The position numbers and the translations under genes were made by a program. From contig OZ244571.1 in the NCBI GenBank assembly GCA_965217825.1, positions 3,534,001 to 3,598,000 on the forward strand: a stretch of 64,000 nt of DNA. Direction: 5' to 3'. Of this stretch, positions 45,171 to 54,339 are shown one piece after another. Position 1 is the stretch's first letter. Every line of letters starts with the position of its first letter. The notes under the pieces were generated by a model, which was not told where the DNA came from, made no database searches, and saw only the letters and a list, made by a program, of their open reading frames with translations. The DNA comes from VXNE01 sp965217825 (GTDB lineage: Bacteria > Pseudomonadota > Gammaproteobacteria > Pseudomonadales > Azotimanducaceae).

Positions 45171-46376
45171 TCATTGCTCCAGGCGCACGTCGTAACCCGC
45201 CCCCTGAAGCGATCCGACAACGGCTTCAACCTGTTCTTCGCCGCGCATCTGCAGCACCAGTTCGACCACGGTGGCACGCACCGTAGACGTGCCGAACGCG
45301 CGCTGGTGCACGATGTCCACGATATTGCTGTCGAGTACGCCCAAGCGCCGCGTGAGTTCGCCAAGCGCACCCGGCTGATCGGGTATTTCTACCGCGATGC
45401 GCACCAGCCGGCGGCCGCGGACGAGGCCGCGTTGCACGACGGACGACAGCATCATCATGTCGATATTGCCGCCGGTAAGCACCACCACTGTCTTGCCCGC
45501 AGCGAGCGTCGGGTCCGCAATCACGGCGGCAAGGGCCGCAGCACCCGCCCCTTCGGTGACGGTTTTCTCGATCTCAAGCAATTGGAAGATCGCGCGCTCG
45601 ATATCGCGCTCCGCGACCGCCACCATACGGTCCACGGTCTGGCGGATGATGCGCATGGTCGTGTCTCCCGGCGTATCGACGGCGATACCCTCAGCGACGG
45701 TGCCCGGGCGCGCCGGGCTCGGATCGCGGCCATGGAAGGCGGCCACGGCGGCGCTGAAACGTTCCGCCTGCACGCCGACCACTGTGACGCCACCTCGGAG
45801 CGCCCGCGCCGCGATCGCAGTGCCGGCGATCAGACCGCCGCCGCCCACCGGCACGATGAGCGTATCGACGTCCGGCGCCTGCTCTAGCAACTCGATGCCG
45901 AGCGTACCCTGGCCGGCGATAACCGCTTCGTCCTCGAACGGATGCACCAGGATGCGTCCAAGGTCCCGGGCCAATTGATGCGTATATTCCAACGTCTCGG
46001 CAAAACGGTCGCCGTGCAGGAACACCTCGGCACCGAATACGCGGGTCTGCTGCACCTTGGCGTTAGGCGTGTGGCGCGGCATGACGATGCTGACCTGGAT
46101 CCCCAACCTGGCACCGTGATACGCGAGTGCCTGGGCATGGTTGCCCGCGGACATGGCGATAACGCCTTGACGACGCTCGCCCTCGTCGAGCAGCAGCAGT
46201 TTGTTCAACGCGCCGCGTTCCTTGAACGACGCCGTAAACTGCAGGTTCTCGAACTTGAGATGCAGGTCCGCTCCCAGGGCCGTCGACAGGGTTTCCGATC
46301 GCGTCAACGGCGTCCGCGCGATGGCGGTTCCGAGTCGCGCCCTCGCCGCCTTGATGGCATCGAACGTCACGGTCAT
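45171..46376 (-). CDS. ilvA: Threonine ammonia-lyase (threonine dehydratase)
   Basis: PLP enzyme, 401 aa from ATG 46376. The PLP lysine is in FTASFKERGALNKLLLL, the glycine loop SAGNHAQALAYH, PVGGGGLIAG, and a C-terminal ACT domain (AVEIPDQPGALGELTRRLG). With 401 residues and a single ACT it resembles the shorter IlvA/TdcB-like group rather than the two-ACT E. coli IlvA. The upstream gap carries a family 2 repeat. Confidence 0.92.
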   Translation of the reverse strand: MTVTFDAIKAARARLGTAIARTPLTRSETLSTALGADLHLKFENLQFTASFKERGALNKLLLLDEGERRQGVIAMSAGNHAQALAYHGARLGIQVSIVMPRHTPNAKVQQTRVFGAEVFLHGDRFAETLEYTHQLARDLGRILVHPFEDEAVIAGQGTLGIELLEQAPDVDTLIVPVGGGGLIAGTAIAARALRGGVTVVGVQAERFSAAVAAFHGRDPSPARPGTVAEGIAVDTPGDTTMRIIRQTVDRMVAVAERDIERAIFQLLEIEKTVTEGAGAAALAAVIADPTLAAGKTVVVLTGGNIDMMMLSSVVQRGLVRGRRLVRIAVEIPDQPGALGELTRRLGVLDSNIVDIVHQRAFGTSTVRATVVELVLQMRGEEQVEAVVGSLQGAGYDVRLEQ

Positions 46377-46484
46377 GTGCTGTGCTTTCCCCGTCGATTC
46401 GCCTTTCGCGACATTGTACCGGGGCAAGCAGTCCGGCACCCGGCGCGTGGCCCCGCCGCACAGACCAATACCCCGCATTGTTCA

Positions 46485-46626
46485 GGCGGCTAGGGCGACG
46501 GATTTTGTGGCGCTAGCAGACTGTCGGACTTGCCGCGCCAGCGGCAAGATCGACAGGGTGATAGGTGGGCTTGGGCGGGGGCAAAAAGCGGCGCCCGCTA
46601 GGGCGACGGTTTTTGTGGCGCTAGCG
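46485..46626 (+). repeat. Family 2 dispersed repeat, double copy upstream of ilvA
   Basis: Two terminal motifs (TAGGGCGACGGATTTTGTGG near 46491 and TAGGGCGACGGTTTTTGTGG near 46599) flank a hairpin with arms CTGTCGGACTTGCCGC and GCGGCAAGATCGACAG (46521-46556). The second motif is inside the 3' end of the penicillin-acylase-like gene. Shared with 36097-36225 and 29061-29098. Confidence 0.8.
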
Positions 46627-48952
46627 TTTGCCGCATTTCGGCGGCGTCCACTATGTCGTTCCAATCCCAAAGCTGCGGAATGGTCTCGATATCGGCCCAC
46701 AGTTTGGCCTGATCCGCGTAGTGGGGGCTGCCCGGATGACCCGACGCACCAAGGGGCACGATCCATCGCGAATTGCGCCAGTCGGACGGATCGTGGATGT
46801 AGCGATTGACCGACATCACCGTCGCGACGCACCGGTCCACCATCGAGTAGGCGCCCGCCAGCGGTGTGTCGCCATCGCCATGCGTTTCGACCTGCGGTGG
46901 ATCGAGGAACTCCGCGCACTCCGGGAATGTTCGAGACAACGGATGCCGGGGACGCGTGTGGTGAATCGCGCCCCAGGTCCAGGCGCGCATGTCGTCGCCC
47001 AACCGGGAGCGAAGTTCGCGAATGGCCCGCGCCAGGGCGGCTTCGATGCATCCCGCCCAAGTCTGGCCAGCCTGGAGGCACGCATCGTCGTCCTCCGCCA
47101 TGGCCGCTATCGCACTTGCGTAGAGCGTTCCGGCGTGTACCGCGGCCCCTCGACCGATGCCGCTCGCCGAACCGAATGCCGCGTTCGCCAGCGGACCGAG
47201 CGCTGCCTCGACGACCTCACGGAACAGGTAGATGCGCGCGACAGCGTAGATTGCCGCGCCCGCGGACGACCGGTCCATCCGGCAGTCCCAATCCACGAGG
47301 ATATCGCGTGCCTTTTGGGCGTCGGGGATCGCTGGATTCATCGCCGCCAGGCGTCTTGCGAATATTCGGGCGGGGACCGACTCCCGATCCGCGTGGATGG
47401 ACGCCAAGTCCTCCGGCTTCGCCGCGCCTGGCGGTATCACCCCGAGCCGCGCGGTGATCCGGCGGGCGCGCCAGTCGGGAGCAAAGTACGTGTTGATGTA
47501 GTGCGGATAGTCTGCGGTCGTCGGGGCGTTGTTGCAGGTCACGACGAAGCCGGCTTCCGGGTTGCGGGCGTTTGGCATTTCCTCGAACGGAATCCGGCCT
47601 CGCCACTCGTGCTCGCCGGTCCAGCCCGGCACCGGGACCCACGCGTTTGCCATGGATCGAAGAGGGATCCGTCCCCGGTACCGATACCCGAACGCGCCGT
47701 GGATATCTGCGTAGACGAAGTTGTTGACCGGTTCGGTCCACTCCCTGAGCGCCTCTTCCGCCTCGTCCGCCGACTTGGCGATCAGGAGATCATGGAGCGT
47801 GTTGGCCCACGGGGTTCCGCTGTTGGTGCCGGGATGACTGAACGCGATGCCGTATCCAGCCCGGGGATCGCCAGCGATGATCGGACCGTGGCGGGTTCGG
47901 ACAACAGTCAGTGTCTGGGACCGGCCGTCGCGAATGGCAAGTTCCTCGCTCGACACCTCGGCGGGCAACCAAGCGTCCCGCCAAGCGTATTCCAGCCGGT
48001 CGTCTTCCGTCCGAAAGCGTTCGATGTAGAGATCCTGGTAGTCGCCAAAGCCGTGCGTCATGCCCCAGGCAACGTGCTCGGTATGGCTGAAGTGCGGCAT
48101 TCCCGGCACGCCCGGAAGCGCGTATCCGTTGCAGCGGAACGCGGTACAGTTGATGTGTACTTGGTAGTAAACGTTGGGCGTGTCCAAGGGTCGATGCGAG
48201 TCGCCGGCTACGAGTGGGAGGCCGGACATCGTGCGCGCACCGGAGACGACCCAGGCATTGCTGCCGCCCGCAGTCTCGCCCAGCCAGTCGAGATCCTCTG
48301 CTGCCGCCGCGAGAAAGTCGAGGCTGTCCAATTCGACATCCCCATAGGTCTCACCCGGCGGCACGGACACGAGGCCGTCGTCTGGATATCCGCGGAACAG
48401 GGACGCGGCCCGCTCGACACCCAACGCGCGGGCAAGTCGCGCCCGCCACAACTTGATCTCGTAGGCCCCCATCAGCATGTTGCGGACCTTGTAGACGGCA
48501 AGGCAGTGCCACGGGCGCCACGCCTCGGGGATCGCGCCAAGGAGCTGGTGTTCGATGGGAAGCGACTCCGTAGTTGCGATGAATGCGTTGACGCCAGCGG
48601 CGTAGGCATCCAGCATCGCCTTCGCGGCGTCGCTTGTGACCTCCAAATCCGCCTTCGCGGCACGTTCGAGGTCAAACGTGCGCATTAGCCGATCCCCCTC
48701 GATGCCGGAATCTCCCGCGAACTCCGACCAGCGGCCGAGCGCCCGACGACGGTCGTAGTCCATGTGCCAGAGCCTGTCCTGGGCCGTGACGAAGCCCTGC
48801 GCGAAGAAGGCGTCGTGCTTCGTCGCCGCGCGAATATGCGGGATGCCCCACGCATCGCGAACCACTTCCACAGGTTGGTGCAGACCCGAGGTGCGGATCG
48901 TAGAGGTCAGGTCGGGCAACGCGGCCACGAGATCCGCCCGGGTGATGGGCAT
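46598..48952 (-). CDS. Penicillin acylase family protein (Ntn hydrolase)
   Basis: 784 aa from ATG 48952, chosen for its AAAGGAG ribosome site (an ATG 24 bp upstream lacks one). The family precursor is cut autocatalytically before the nucleophile Ser, here probably Ser231 in ETAGGSNAWVVSGARTMSG, with substrate-pocket residues following (HRPLDTPNVYYQVH). There is no clear signal peptide, so a cytoplasmic location is possible. Substrates of this family include penicillins and acyl-homoserine lactones; none can be picked. The last nine residues, TLAPQKPSP, and stop come from a family 2 repeat. Confidence 0.9.
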   Translation of the reverse strand: MPITRADLVAALPDLTSTIRTSGLHQPVEVVRDAWGIPHIRAATKHDAFFAQGFVTAQDRLWHMDYDRRRALGRWSEFAGDSGIEGDRLMRTFDLERAAKADLEVTSDAAKAMLDAYAAGVNAFIATTESLPIEHQLLGAIPEAWRPWHCLAVYKVRNMLMGAYEIKLWRARLARALGVERAASLFRGYPDDGLVSVPPGETYGDVELDSLDFLAAAAEDLDWLGETAGGSNAWVVSGARTMSGLPLVAGDSHRPLDTPNVYYQVHINCTAFRCNGYALPGVPGMPHFSHTEHVAWGMTHGFGDYQDLYIERFRTEDDRLEYAWRDAWLPAEVSSEELAIRDGRSQTLTVVRTRHGPIIAGDPRAGYGIAFSHPGTNSGTPWANTLHDLLIAKSADEAEEALREWTEPVNNFVYADIHGAFGYRYRGRIPLRSMANAWVPVPGWTGEHEWRGRIPFEEMPNARNPEAGFVVTCNNAPTTADYPHYINTYFAPDWRARRITARLGVIPPGAAKPEDLASIHADRESVPARIFARRLAAMNPAIPDAQKARDILVDWDCRMDRSSAGAAIYAVARIYLFREVVEAALGPLANAAFGSASGIGRGAAVHAGTLYASAIAAMAEDDDACLQAGQTWAGCIEAALARAIRELRSRLGDDMRAWTWGAIHHTRPRHPLSRTFPECAEFLDPPQVETHGDGDTPLAGAYSMVDRCVATVMSVNRYIHDPSDWRNSRWIVPLGASGHPGSPHYADQAKLWADIETIPQLWDWNDIVDAAEMRQTLAPQKPSP

Positions 48953-49098
48953 GTCGACTCCTTTGAAATGCAGCAACTGTAACGCAAAAAATGCGGCCGC
49001 CCCCGCGATGGTCGCATGCGGTTTTCAGCGCTTTCCAACGTCAGTTCGGGTCGATGTCGTACAACATGCCGCAAGCCGAAACGGCATGATCAGATTTG

Positions 49099-49241
49099 CA
49101 TGGTCGACGAGCGGGGCCGGGCCGGGAGCCTTCAGCCAGGAGCCTTCAGCCGGGGAGCGTGAGGGGATACCCCTCGCAAGAAATAGCAGCGTGAGGGGAT
49201 ACCCCTCGCAAGAAACAGCTGAAGGCGCGGGCCGTGGGGCG
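49099..49241 (+). repeat. Family 1 dispersed repeat, copy C (truncated left, two palindromic modules)
   Basis: Starts CATGGTCGACGAGCGGGGCC; a GGAGCCTTCAGCC unit occurs twice; then two tandem modules (49157 and 49189) built on GAGGGGATACCCCTCGCAAG; ends GGCCGTGGGGCGC. The left hairpin is missing. It occupies the upstream region of the heptad-repeat protein gene. Confidence 0.8.
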
Positions 49242-49269
49242 CTGGTAGACTACGCAAGGCGAAGGGACA

Positions 49270-49980
49270 ATGAATGCGACCGTGATCGACACGCTGAGAT
49301 TCGCGGACCGCCTGAAAGCGGCAGGGTTCGAAGCGCCGCATGCCGAGGGCATGGCGCGTGCTCTTGGAGACGAGTTGGCGGAGCGGATGCTCACCAAGAG
49401 CGATCTTGACGAGGCCCTCCGACCGATCTACGCCAGGTTCGATGCCATCGACGCCCAGTTCGATGCCATCGACGCCAGGTTCGTCGGCATCGACGCCAGG
49501 TTCGTCGGCATCGACGGTAAGTTCGTCGGCATCGACGGCAAGTTCGAAGCTATCGATAAAAAGTTCGACGCTATCGATGCCAGGTTCGACGCTATCGATG
49601 CCAGGTTCGACGCTATCGACGCCAAGTTTGTCGCTATCGATGCCATGTTCGACGCTATAGACGCCAAGTTTGTCGCTATCGACGCCAGGTTCGACGCTAT
49701 CGACGCCAAATTTGTCGCTATGGATGCCAGGTTCGACGCTATCGATGCCAGGTTCGACGCCATGGACACCAAGATCGATTCCCTATATCGGGAACTCTCC
49801 GGCAAGTTCAACATCCTCGTCGGCGTAGTGGCCCTGGGTTTCACGCTGCTCGTCGGGCTCGGCGGATACAACGCCGTTTCCCCGCGCTTCGCCCAGCCGA
49901 TCATGCAAGCGCCCCAGATGCAGCAGGAGGCGATAGAACTGCCAGGCACGCCACCATCGCAGCCCCTCGCCGAGGGCTGA
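49270..49980 (+). CDS. Heptad-repeat membrane-anchored protein (coiled coil, CCDC90-like N-terminus)
   Basis: 236 aa. The N-terminus (DTLRFADRLKAAGFEAPHA, LGDELAERMLTKSDLDEAL) resembles DUF1640/CCDC90-type proteins. Residues about 55-168 are 16 near-perfect seven-residue units of the type ARFDAID or AKFVAID, coded by 21-bp tandem repeats. A single C-terminal transmembrane helix follows (ILVGVVALGFTLLVGLGG). The repeat would form a long amphipathic helix; function unknown. Downstream tail is Pro/Gln-rich. Confidence 0.85.
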   Translation: MNATVIDTLRFADRLKAAGFEAPHAEGMARALGDELAERMLTKSDLDEALRPIYARFDAIDAQFDAIDARFVGIDARFVGIDGKFVGIDGKFEAIDKKFDAIDARFDAIDARFDAIDAKFVAIDAMFDAIDAKFVAIDARFDAIDAKFVAMDARFDAIDARFDAMDTKIDSLYRELSGKFNILVGVVALGFTLLVGLGGYNAVSPRFAQPIMQAPQMQQEAIELPGTPPSQPLAEG

Positions 49981-50099
49981 GCCAACCGCCCGTCGCGGCG
50001 CACCGGCGGTGACACCGAGTCGCCGAGGGCAGGCTACTGTTCGCTCACTCCAGGGCAAAGCGCGCATGGTATGTTGTCGCGTTGCAGGAAGAGTTGAAT

Positions 50100-50891
50100 A
50101 TGGCGAAGGACATCAAGGCGGCGGTACGGGAAATCTGTCTGTCTCTGCCCGAAGTCGAGGAGCGCGCGGGCCACGGCATGCCCGACTACAAGGTCCATGG
50201 CAAGTTATTCGCGCTGTTGGCGATCAACCATCACGGCGACGGCTGCATCGCCCTTTGGATCCACGCGCCGCCGGGCGCCCAGTAATTGCACGTGGACGGT
50301 GAGCCGACGTTCTATTTCGTGCCTCCCTATGTCGGCCCGCGAGGCTGGCTCGGCGTGCATCTCGACCAGGGCAACGACTGGTTCGCCATCGCCGCGCGCG
50401 TCCGGGAAGCTTACGTACACGTTGCGCCGCGCGGCTTCGCGAGCCGACTCGGGGACCCCATCGAGATCGAACCGCCCACCGAAACCGTGGACCCCGAGGA
50501 CTTCGACCCGCTGTCGGCCCCGCACGCCCAGCAAAAGCTCGCGGGTATACGCGCCCTCTGCGCTTCGCTGCCGGAAACCTCCGAGGGCACGCAGTTCGGC
50601 ATACCGGCATTCAAGGCCGGCAAGAAGACTTTCCTCACCGCCAATCGCCAGAGAAAACGCATGCGTCTCGAGTTCTGGGTAGGACCGGAGCTCCAGGCGA
50701 CCTTGTGCGATGACCGCCGCTTCTCCATCCCCGGCTACATCGGACATCGAGGCTGGATCGATCTCGACGTGGAGGACCGCATCGACTGGGACGAGGTCCG
50801 CGAACTCGCGCTGGGCAGCTATCGCCACTTCGCGCTCAAGCGGATGCTGAAGACGCTGCCAGATTCGCTTTACGCGCCGGGCGACCGATGA
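50100..50891 (+). pseudogene. Tandem MmcQ/YjbR (DUF419) gene interrupted by an in-frame stop
   Basis: The start ATG 50100 opens MAKDIKAAVREICLSLPEVE, the beginning of an MmcQ/YjbR domain, but TAA at 50283-50285 stops it mid-domain after HAPPGAQ. The same frame resumes immediately (LHVDGEPTFYFVPPYVG, GWLGVHLDQGNDW) and a second MmcQ/YjbR domain follows (LCASLPETSEGTQFG, GWIDLDVEDRIDWDEV). No frameshift is needed: a single CAA/CAG/GAA-type codon changed to TAA would explain it. Readthrough or reinitiation at ATG 50286-type codons cannot be excluded. Confidence 0.8.
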
Positions 50892-50964
50892 CTCCGCCAC
50901 GCCCGATACTCTGGGAATGCGGCAAGATGATTGCGAGTCGAGCACCGGCAGCTTCCGTTCAAAC

Positions 50965-51074
50965 TTCCATGGAACAAACGTTTCCGGGGAGCGCCAGCGA
51001 CCGGGAATGGTTGTTCCATGGTCGACGAGCGGGGCCGGGCCACAGGCGAAGCCGAAGGCGCCGGCTGTGGGGCA
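50965..51074 (+). repeat. Family 1 dispersed repeat, copy B (110-bp core)
   Basis: TTCCATGGAACAAACGTTTC pairs with GGAATGGTTGTTCCATGG; then GTCGACGAGCGGGGCCGGGC and the tail GGCGCCGGCTGTGGGGCA. By hand alignment it agrees with copy D (reverse complement of 60966-61075) at about 94 of 110 positions without gaps. Located upstream of the BCCT gene. Confidence 0.88.
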
Positions 51075-51167
51075 CTTGCATGGAAATCTTCGCGCACGGT
51101 CCGATCCCACCAGACGTGTCGAACCGATGGCGGTACGGGAGATGAGCAGCCTCGGGTTCCGCTGGCT

Positions 51168-52811
51168 GTGAGCGTGCCGGAAACACCGCCCAAGTCAATC
51201 TCCGTCGCCAGTTCGGGGATGTGGGCCGGCCTGCATCCGGGCATGGCACTGTCCTCCCTGGCGATGGTGCTGGCGTTCGTCGCCTTCACGGTGGTCAACG
51301 TGGAGGGGGCAGGTGCGATCTATGCCGGAGTCAGGGCATGGATCGAATCCACGCTGGGCTGGTCTTACATCCTCTCCGTTTGCACCATCCTGGTCGCCTG
51401 CATCTACGTGATGTGCAGCCGCCACGGCAAGGTGCGCCTGGGCGACGACGATGCGCGGCCCGAGTTCAGCACGTTTTCCTGGCTCGCGATGCTGTTCTCC
51501 GCCGGGCTGGGCATCGGCTTGCTGTTCTTTTCGATCTCCGAGCCGATGCTCTACTTCGACAACTCCGCGTCCTTCGGATATCCCAACAACCCCCATGCCG
51601 ACAATGCCGGGGCGGTGGAGATGAATGAAGCGCGCGCCGTGGACGCCATGCGCGTCACCTACTTCCACTGGGGACTGCACGCCTGGTCGGTCTACGTGGT
51701 GGTCGGCCTGTGCCTCGCCTACTTCGGCTTCCGCAAGAAGCTTCCCCTTACGCTGCGATCGGCCCTTTACCCCATCATCGGCGAGCGCATCTACGGGCCC
51801 GTGGGTCACAGTGTAGACCTGCTCGCCGTGTTCGGGACGGTGTTCGGCGTCGCGACGTCGCTCGGGCTCGGCGTCAAGCAAATGGCCGCCGGGCTAAACA
51901 CGCTGTTCGGGGTCTCCCCGGACCTGACAACGCAGATCACCCTCATCGCGGTGATCTCGACGGCGGCCACCCTGTCGGCGGTGTCGGGCGTGGCGCGGGG
52001 CATCCGCATCATCTCCGAGTGGAATATCTATCTCAGTATCGTCCTGCTGGCGTTCTTCCTGGGTTTCGGGCCGTTCGAGTGGCTGCTCGGTTTCTTCGCG
52101 ACGACGGTCGGCGACTACCTTTGGAACCTGGTGCCGATGGGACTCTGGGTCGCGAGCGAGGCCGGCGACTCGACCTGGCAGGGCGGCTGGACCATCTTCT
52201 ACTGGGGCTGGTGGATCGCCTGGGCGCCCTTCGTTGGCATGTTCATCGCCCGCATCTCGCGCGGGCGCACGATCCGGGAGTTCACCGTAGGCACGATGTT
52301 CGTGCCCACCGCGGTGGGCATCGTCTGGATCTGCCTGTTCGGCGGCAACGCGCTCTACATGGAGTTGAACGCCGCCGACGGCGTCGGTACCGCGGGCATC
52401 CTGGATCTCGTGCGTGAGTGGCAACTGGAAGCGGCGCTATACGGCACCATCGAGCAGATGACCGACATTTCCTGGCTGGCCTGGTCCATGTCGGCGCTGG
52501 CGACATTTCTGCTGGCGACCTGGTTCATCACCTCCTCGGACTCCGGCACCCTGGTGATCGCGACCATGCTGAGCATGGGCGACGACAACCCGCCGCGCCG
52601 TTTCCGAGTCGTCTGGGGCGCCGCGATCGGCATGGTGGCGGCGGCGTTGTTGCTCGCTGACGGCTTGCAGGCCCTGCAGGCTGCATCCATCGCAGCCGCC
52701 CTGCCCGTCTGCGTCATCCTGCTGGCGATGACCGCAGGAGTCATCATTTCCTTGAACCGAGACTCCTCGGCGAATCCGGCCGCGGGCGCCAGCGGTTCCA
52801 ATCGCGGCTGA
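51168..52811 (+). CDS. BCCT-family betaine/choline/carnitine transporter
   Basis: 547 aa from GTG 51168; the longer frame back to 50931 reads through a family 1 repeat and is unlikely. There are 12 hydrophobic helices; the BCCT signature is WGWWIAWAPFVGMFIARISR, and helix 4 has FHWGLHAWSVYVVVGLCLAY. The neighbour is a gamma-butyrobetaine hydroxylase-like gene, so betaine-type or carnitine-type substrates are likely; choline cannot be excluded. Sodium or proton coupling cannot be told. Confidence 0.93.
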   Translation: MSVPETPPKSISVASSGMWAGLHPGMALSSLAMVLAFVAFTVVNVEGAGAIYAGVRAWIESTLGWSYILSVCTILVACIYVMCSRHGKVRLGDDDARPEFSTFSWLAMLFSAGLGIGLLFFSISEPMLYFDNSASFGYPNNPHADNAGAVEMNEARAVDAMRVTYFHWGLHAWSVYVVVGLCLAYFGFRKKLPLTLRSALYPIIGERIYGPVGHSVDLLAVFGTVFGVATSLGLGVKQMAAGLNTLFGVSPDLTTQITLIAVISTAATLSAVSGVARGIRIISEWNIYLSIVLLAFFLGFGPFEWLLGFFATTVGDYLWNLVPMGLWVASEAGDSTWQGGWTIFYWGWWIAWAPFVGMFIARISRGRTIREFTVGTMFVPTAVGIVWICLFGGNALYMELNAADGVGTAGILDLVREWQLEAALYGTIEQMTDISWLAWSMSALATFLLATWFITSSDSGTLVIATMLSMGDDNPPRRFRVVWGAAIGMVAAALLLADGLQALQAASIAAALPVCVILLAMTAGVIISLNRDSSANPAAGASGSNRG

Positions 52812-52886
52812 ACCGGTCTTTCGTCGTTTGGACTCGGCTTGCCGGCCCTCGTCGCAGCACGCCACGAGCTCCGGGCGCGTCATTGA

Positions 52887-54110
52887 TCAGGTGTCGCGAA
52901 AGTCCCTGCCCCTGCGGCGCAACAGTTCCAGCCTGCTGTGGAAATCGTCCCGACAGATGTAGCAACCCTGGAGCAAACGTCGACCGCTTTTCGGGTCGAA
53001 GCCAAGGCGCGCATGCATGATTCGGTGATTGTCGAATACTTGGCACTCACCCGCGTTGAGGCGAAACCTGAACTGCATCTCTTCGCTCGACGCGATGCTG
53101 AGAAACCGTCGATGCGCCCGATAGAATGCCATCTGCGACTCCGGCTCGATGTCCACCGGGCCGATCAGCGCCGGATGCAGGCGCGTGCCGACGATAGCGC
53201 CATCCTCATCGACATCGATCACAGTTGCGCGGTTGACGATATGCCAATCGTCGGCGGTGGATGTGAAACTGATCTCGCGCGTACTCAGCAACTCGAACGC
53301 GCCGCGGTCCAACTGCCGCAATGCCTCGGCGCAGGCGATCCCATCGACCAGCACGCTTTCGCCGCCCGTGGCGTCATTGCGCAGACAGTGCAGGAACTGG
53401 ATGCCCGGCGGGTACCGGCGGCTCGGAAGATCGTTGTGGGGATAGAGTTGCCGGGGCGTATAGGCGAGGTTCTCCGCATCCGGCTTCGACTCTACGGTGA
53501 AGTGGCGGCCGAAGTGCGACCCTTCGACCAGGGCGATGCGCTCGGCGAGCGCCAGGACGTCGTCGTCGTGCGAGGGCATGCCTTTCACCAGGGCAACGCC
53601 CTTGTCGTCAACGTGTTCCAGAAGTTCCAGCAAACCGGCGTCACTCGTCATGACATCGGCGAAATCGACCGACACCGCCCGCTTGCTGAAATCGGTCGCC
53701 GACCAGGAGCGGGGCTGCTGTTTGCGCCGCAAGCGCGCACCCCGCTCCATCCGGTGGGCGTCGAGCCAGGCCCAACTGAAGAAGCTCCCGTCGCAAGGAG
53801 CGTCGTGATCCGGCCACTCGATGCGCAGCCCCCGCGCGTCGGCGCTGAGCGATGCGGGCGCTATGTCCAGCGGAATCGCGAGAAAGTCCACCGTGCGCTC
53901 CCAGGCGGCCGGGTGCGTACACTTCGGACAGTGGCAGTTTTCCCGCAGCCAGTAATACAGGTGACGGCTGCGGTTTCCGCCGGGCCAAACAATGTACACG
54001 CTGTCCGTTCCCGCTTCCGGCGTGGGCACCTTCGTCGCGCCCGGTTCCATCGCAGTGTTGGTGCCGCGCGAACCGGCAGTCCTTGTGTCTTCAATGGCAC
54101 GTTGTTCCAT
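52887..54110 (-). CDS. Gamma-butyrobetaine hydroxylase-like 2-oxoglutarate oxygenase
   Basis: 407-aa TauD/TfdA-type Fe(II) oxygenase with the N-terminal zinc domain of BBOX enzymes (DUF971): LYYWLRENCHCPKCTHP. The triad is in LYPHNDLPSRRYPPGIQFLH (HxD) and FDNHRIMHARLGF (His, Arg). These features are those of enzymes making carnitine from gamma-butyrobetaine or degrading related compounds. Convergent with the BCCT gene, together a likely uptake-and-use module. Confidence 0.87.
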   Translation of the reverse strand: MEQRAIEDTRTAGSRGTNTAMEPGATKVPTPEAGTDSVYIVWPGGNRSRHLYYWLRENCHCPKCTHPAAWERTVDFLAIPLDIAPASLSADARGLRIEWPDHDAPCDGSFFSWAWLDAHRMERGARLRRKQQPRSWSATDFSKRAVSVDFADVMTSDAGLLELLEHVDDKGVALVKGMPSHDDDVLALAERIALVEGSHFGRHFTVESKPDAENLAYTPRQLYPHNDLPSRRYPPGIQFLHCLRNDATGGESVLVDGIACAEALRQLDRGAFELLSTREISFTSTADDWHIVNRATVIDVDEDGAIVGTRLHPALIGPVDIEPESQMAFYRAHRRFLSIASSEEMQFRFRLNAGECQVFDNHRIMHARLGFDPKSGRRLLQGCYICRDDFHSRLELLRRRGRDFRDT

Positions 54111-54339
54111 TCAGCCCCCGTCCGACCCCGCAGACGCGTCATTCAACAGAACCCGTAGAGAACGACTGTCTTTCGGTCTTTTCGATGCGCGAATGATACG
54201 CCGGCAAGTTCCTGCCCTCCGCGAAAGTTACGATGGGCGCCATCAAGGGAAACGGCCAGTATTTCGTGGGACCCACCGCTCCCACTGCGCGCCGCCGATA
54301 TAGAAGGTGCGATGCGTTGAATCGCCGTAGAATGCGCGC

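Noticed and set aside
46628..48688. A 686-codon plus-strand open frame
   Set aside because: Antisense to the penicillin-acylase-like gene; no motif of its own.
49435..49790. The tandem repeat as a possible CRISPR array
   Set aside because: Units are contiguous 21-bp codon triplets with no spacers, in frame within a protein gene, and no cas genes are nearby.
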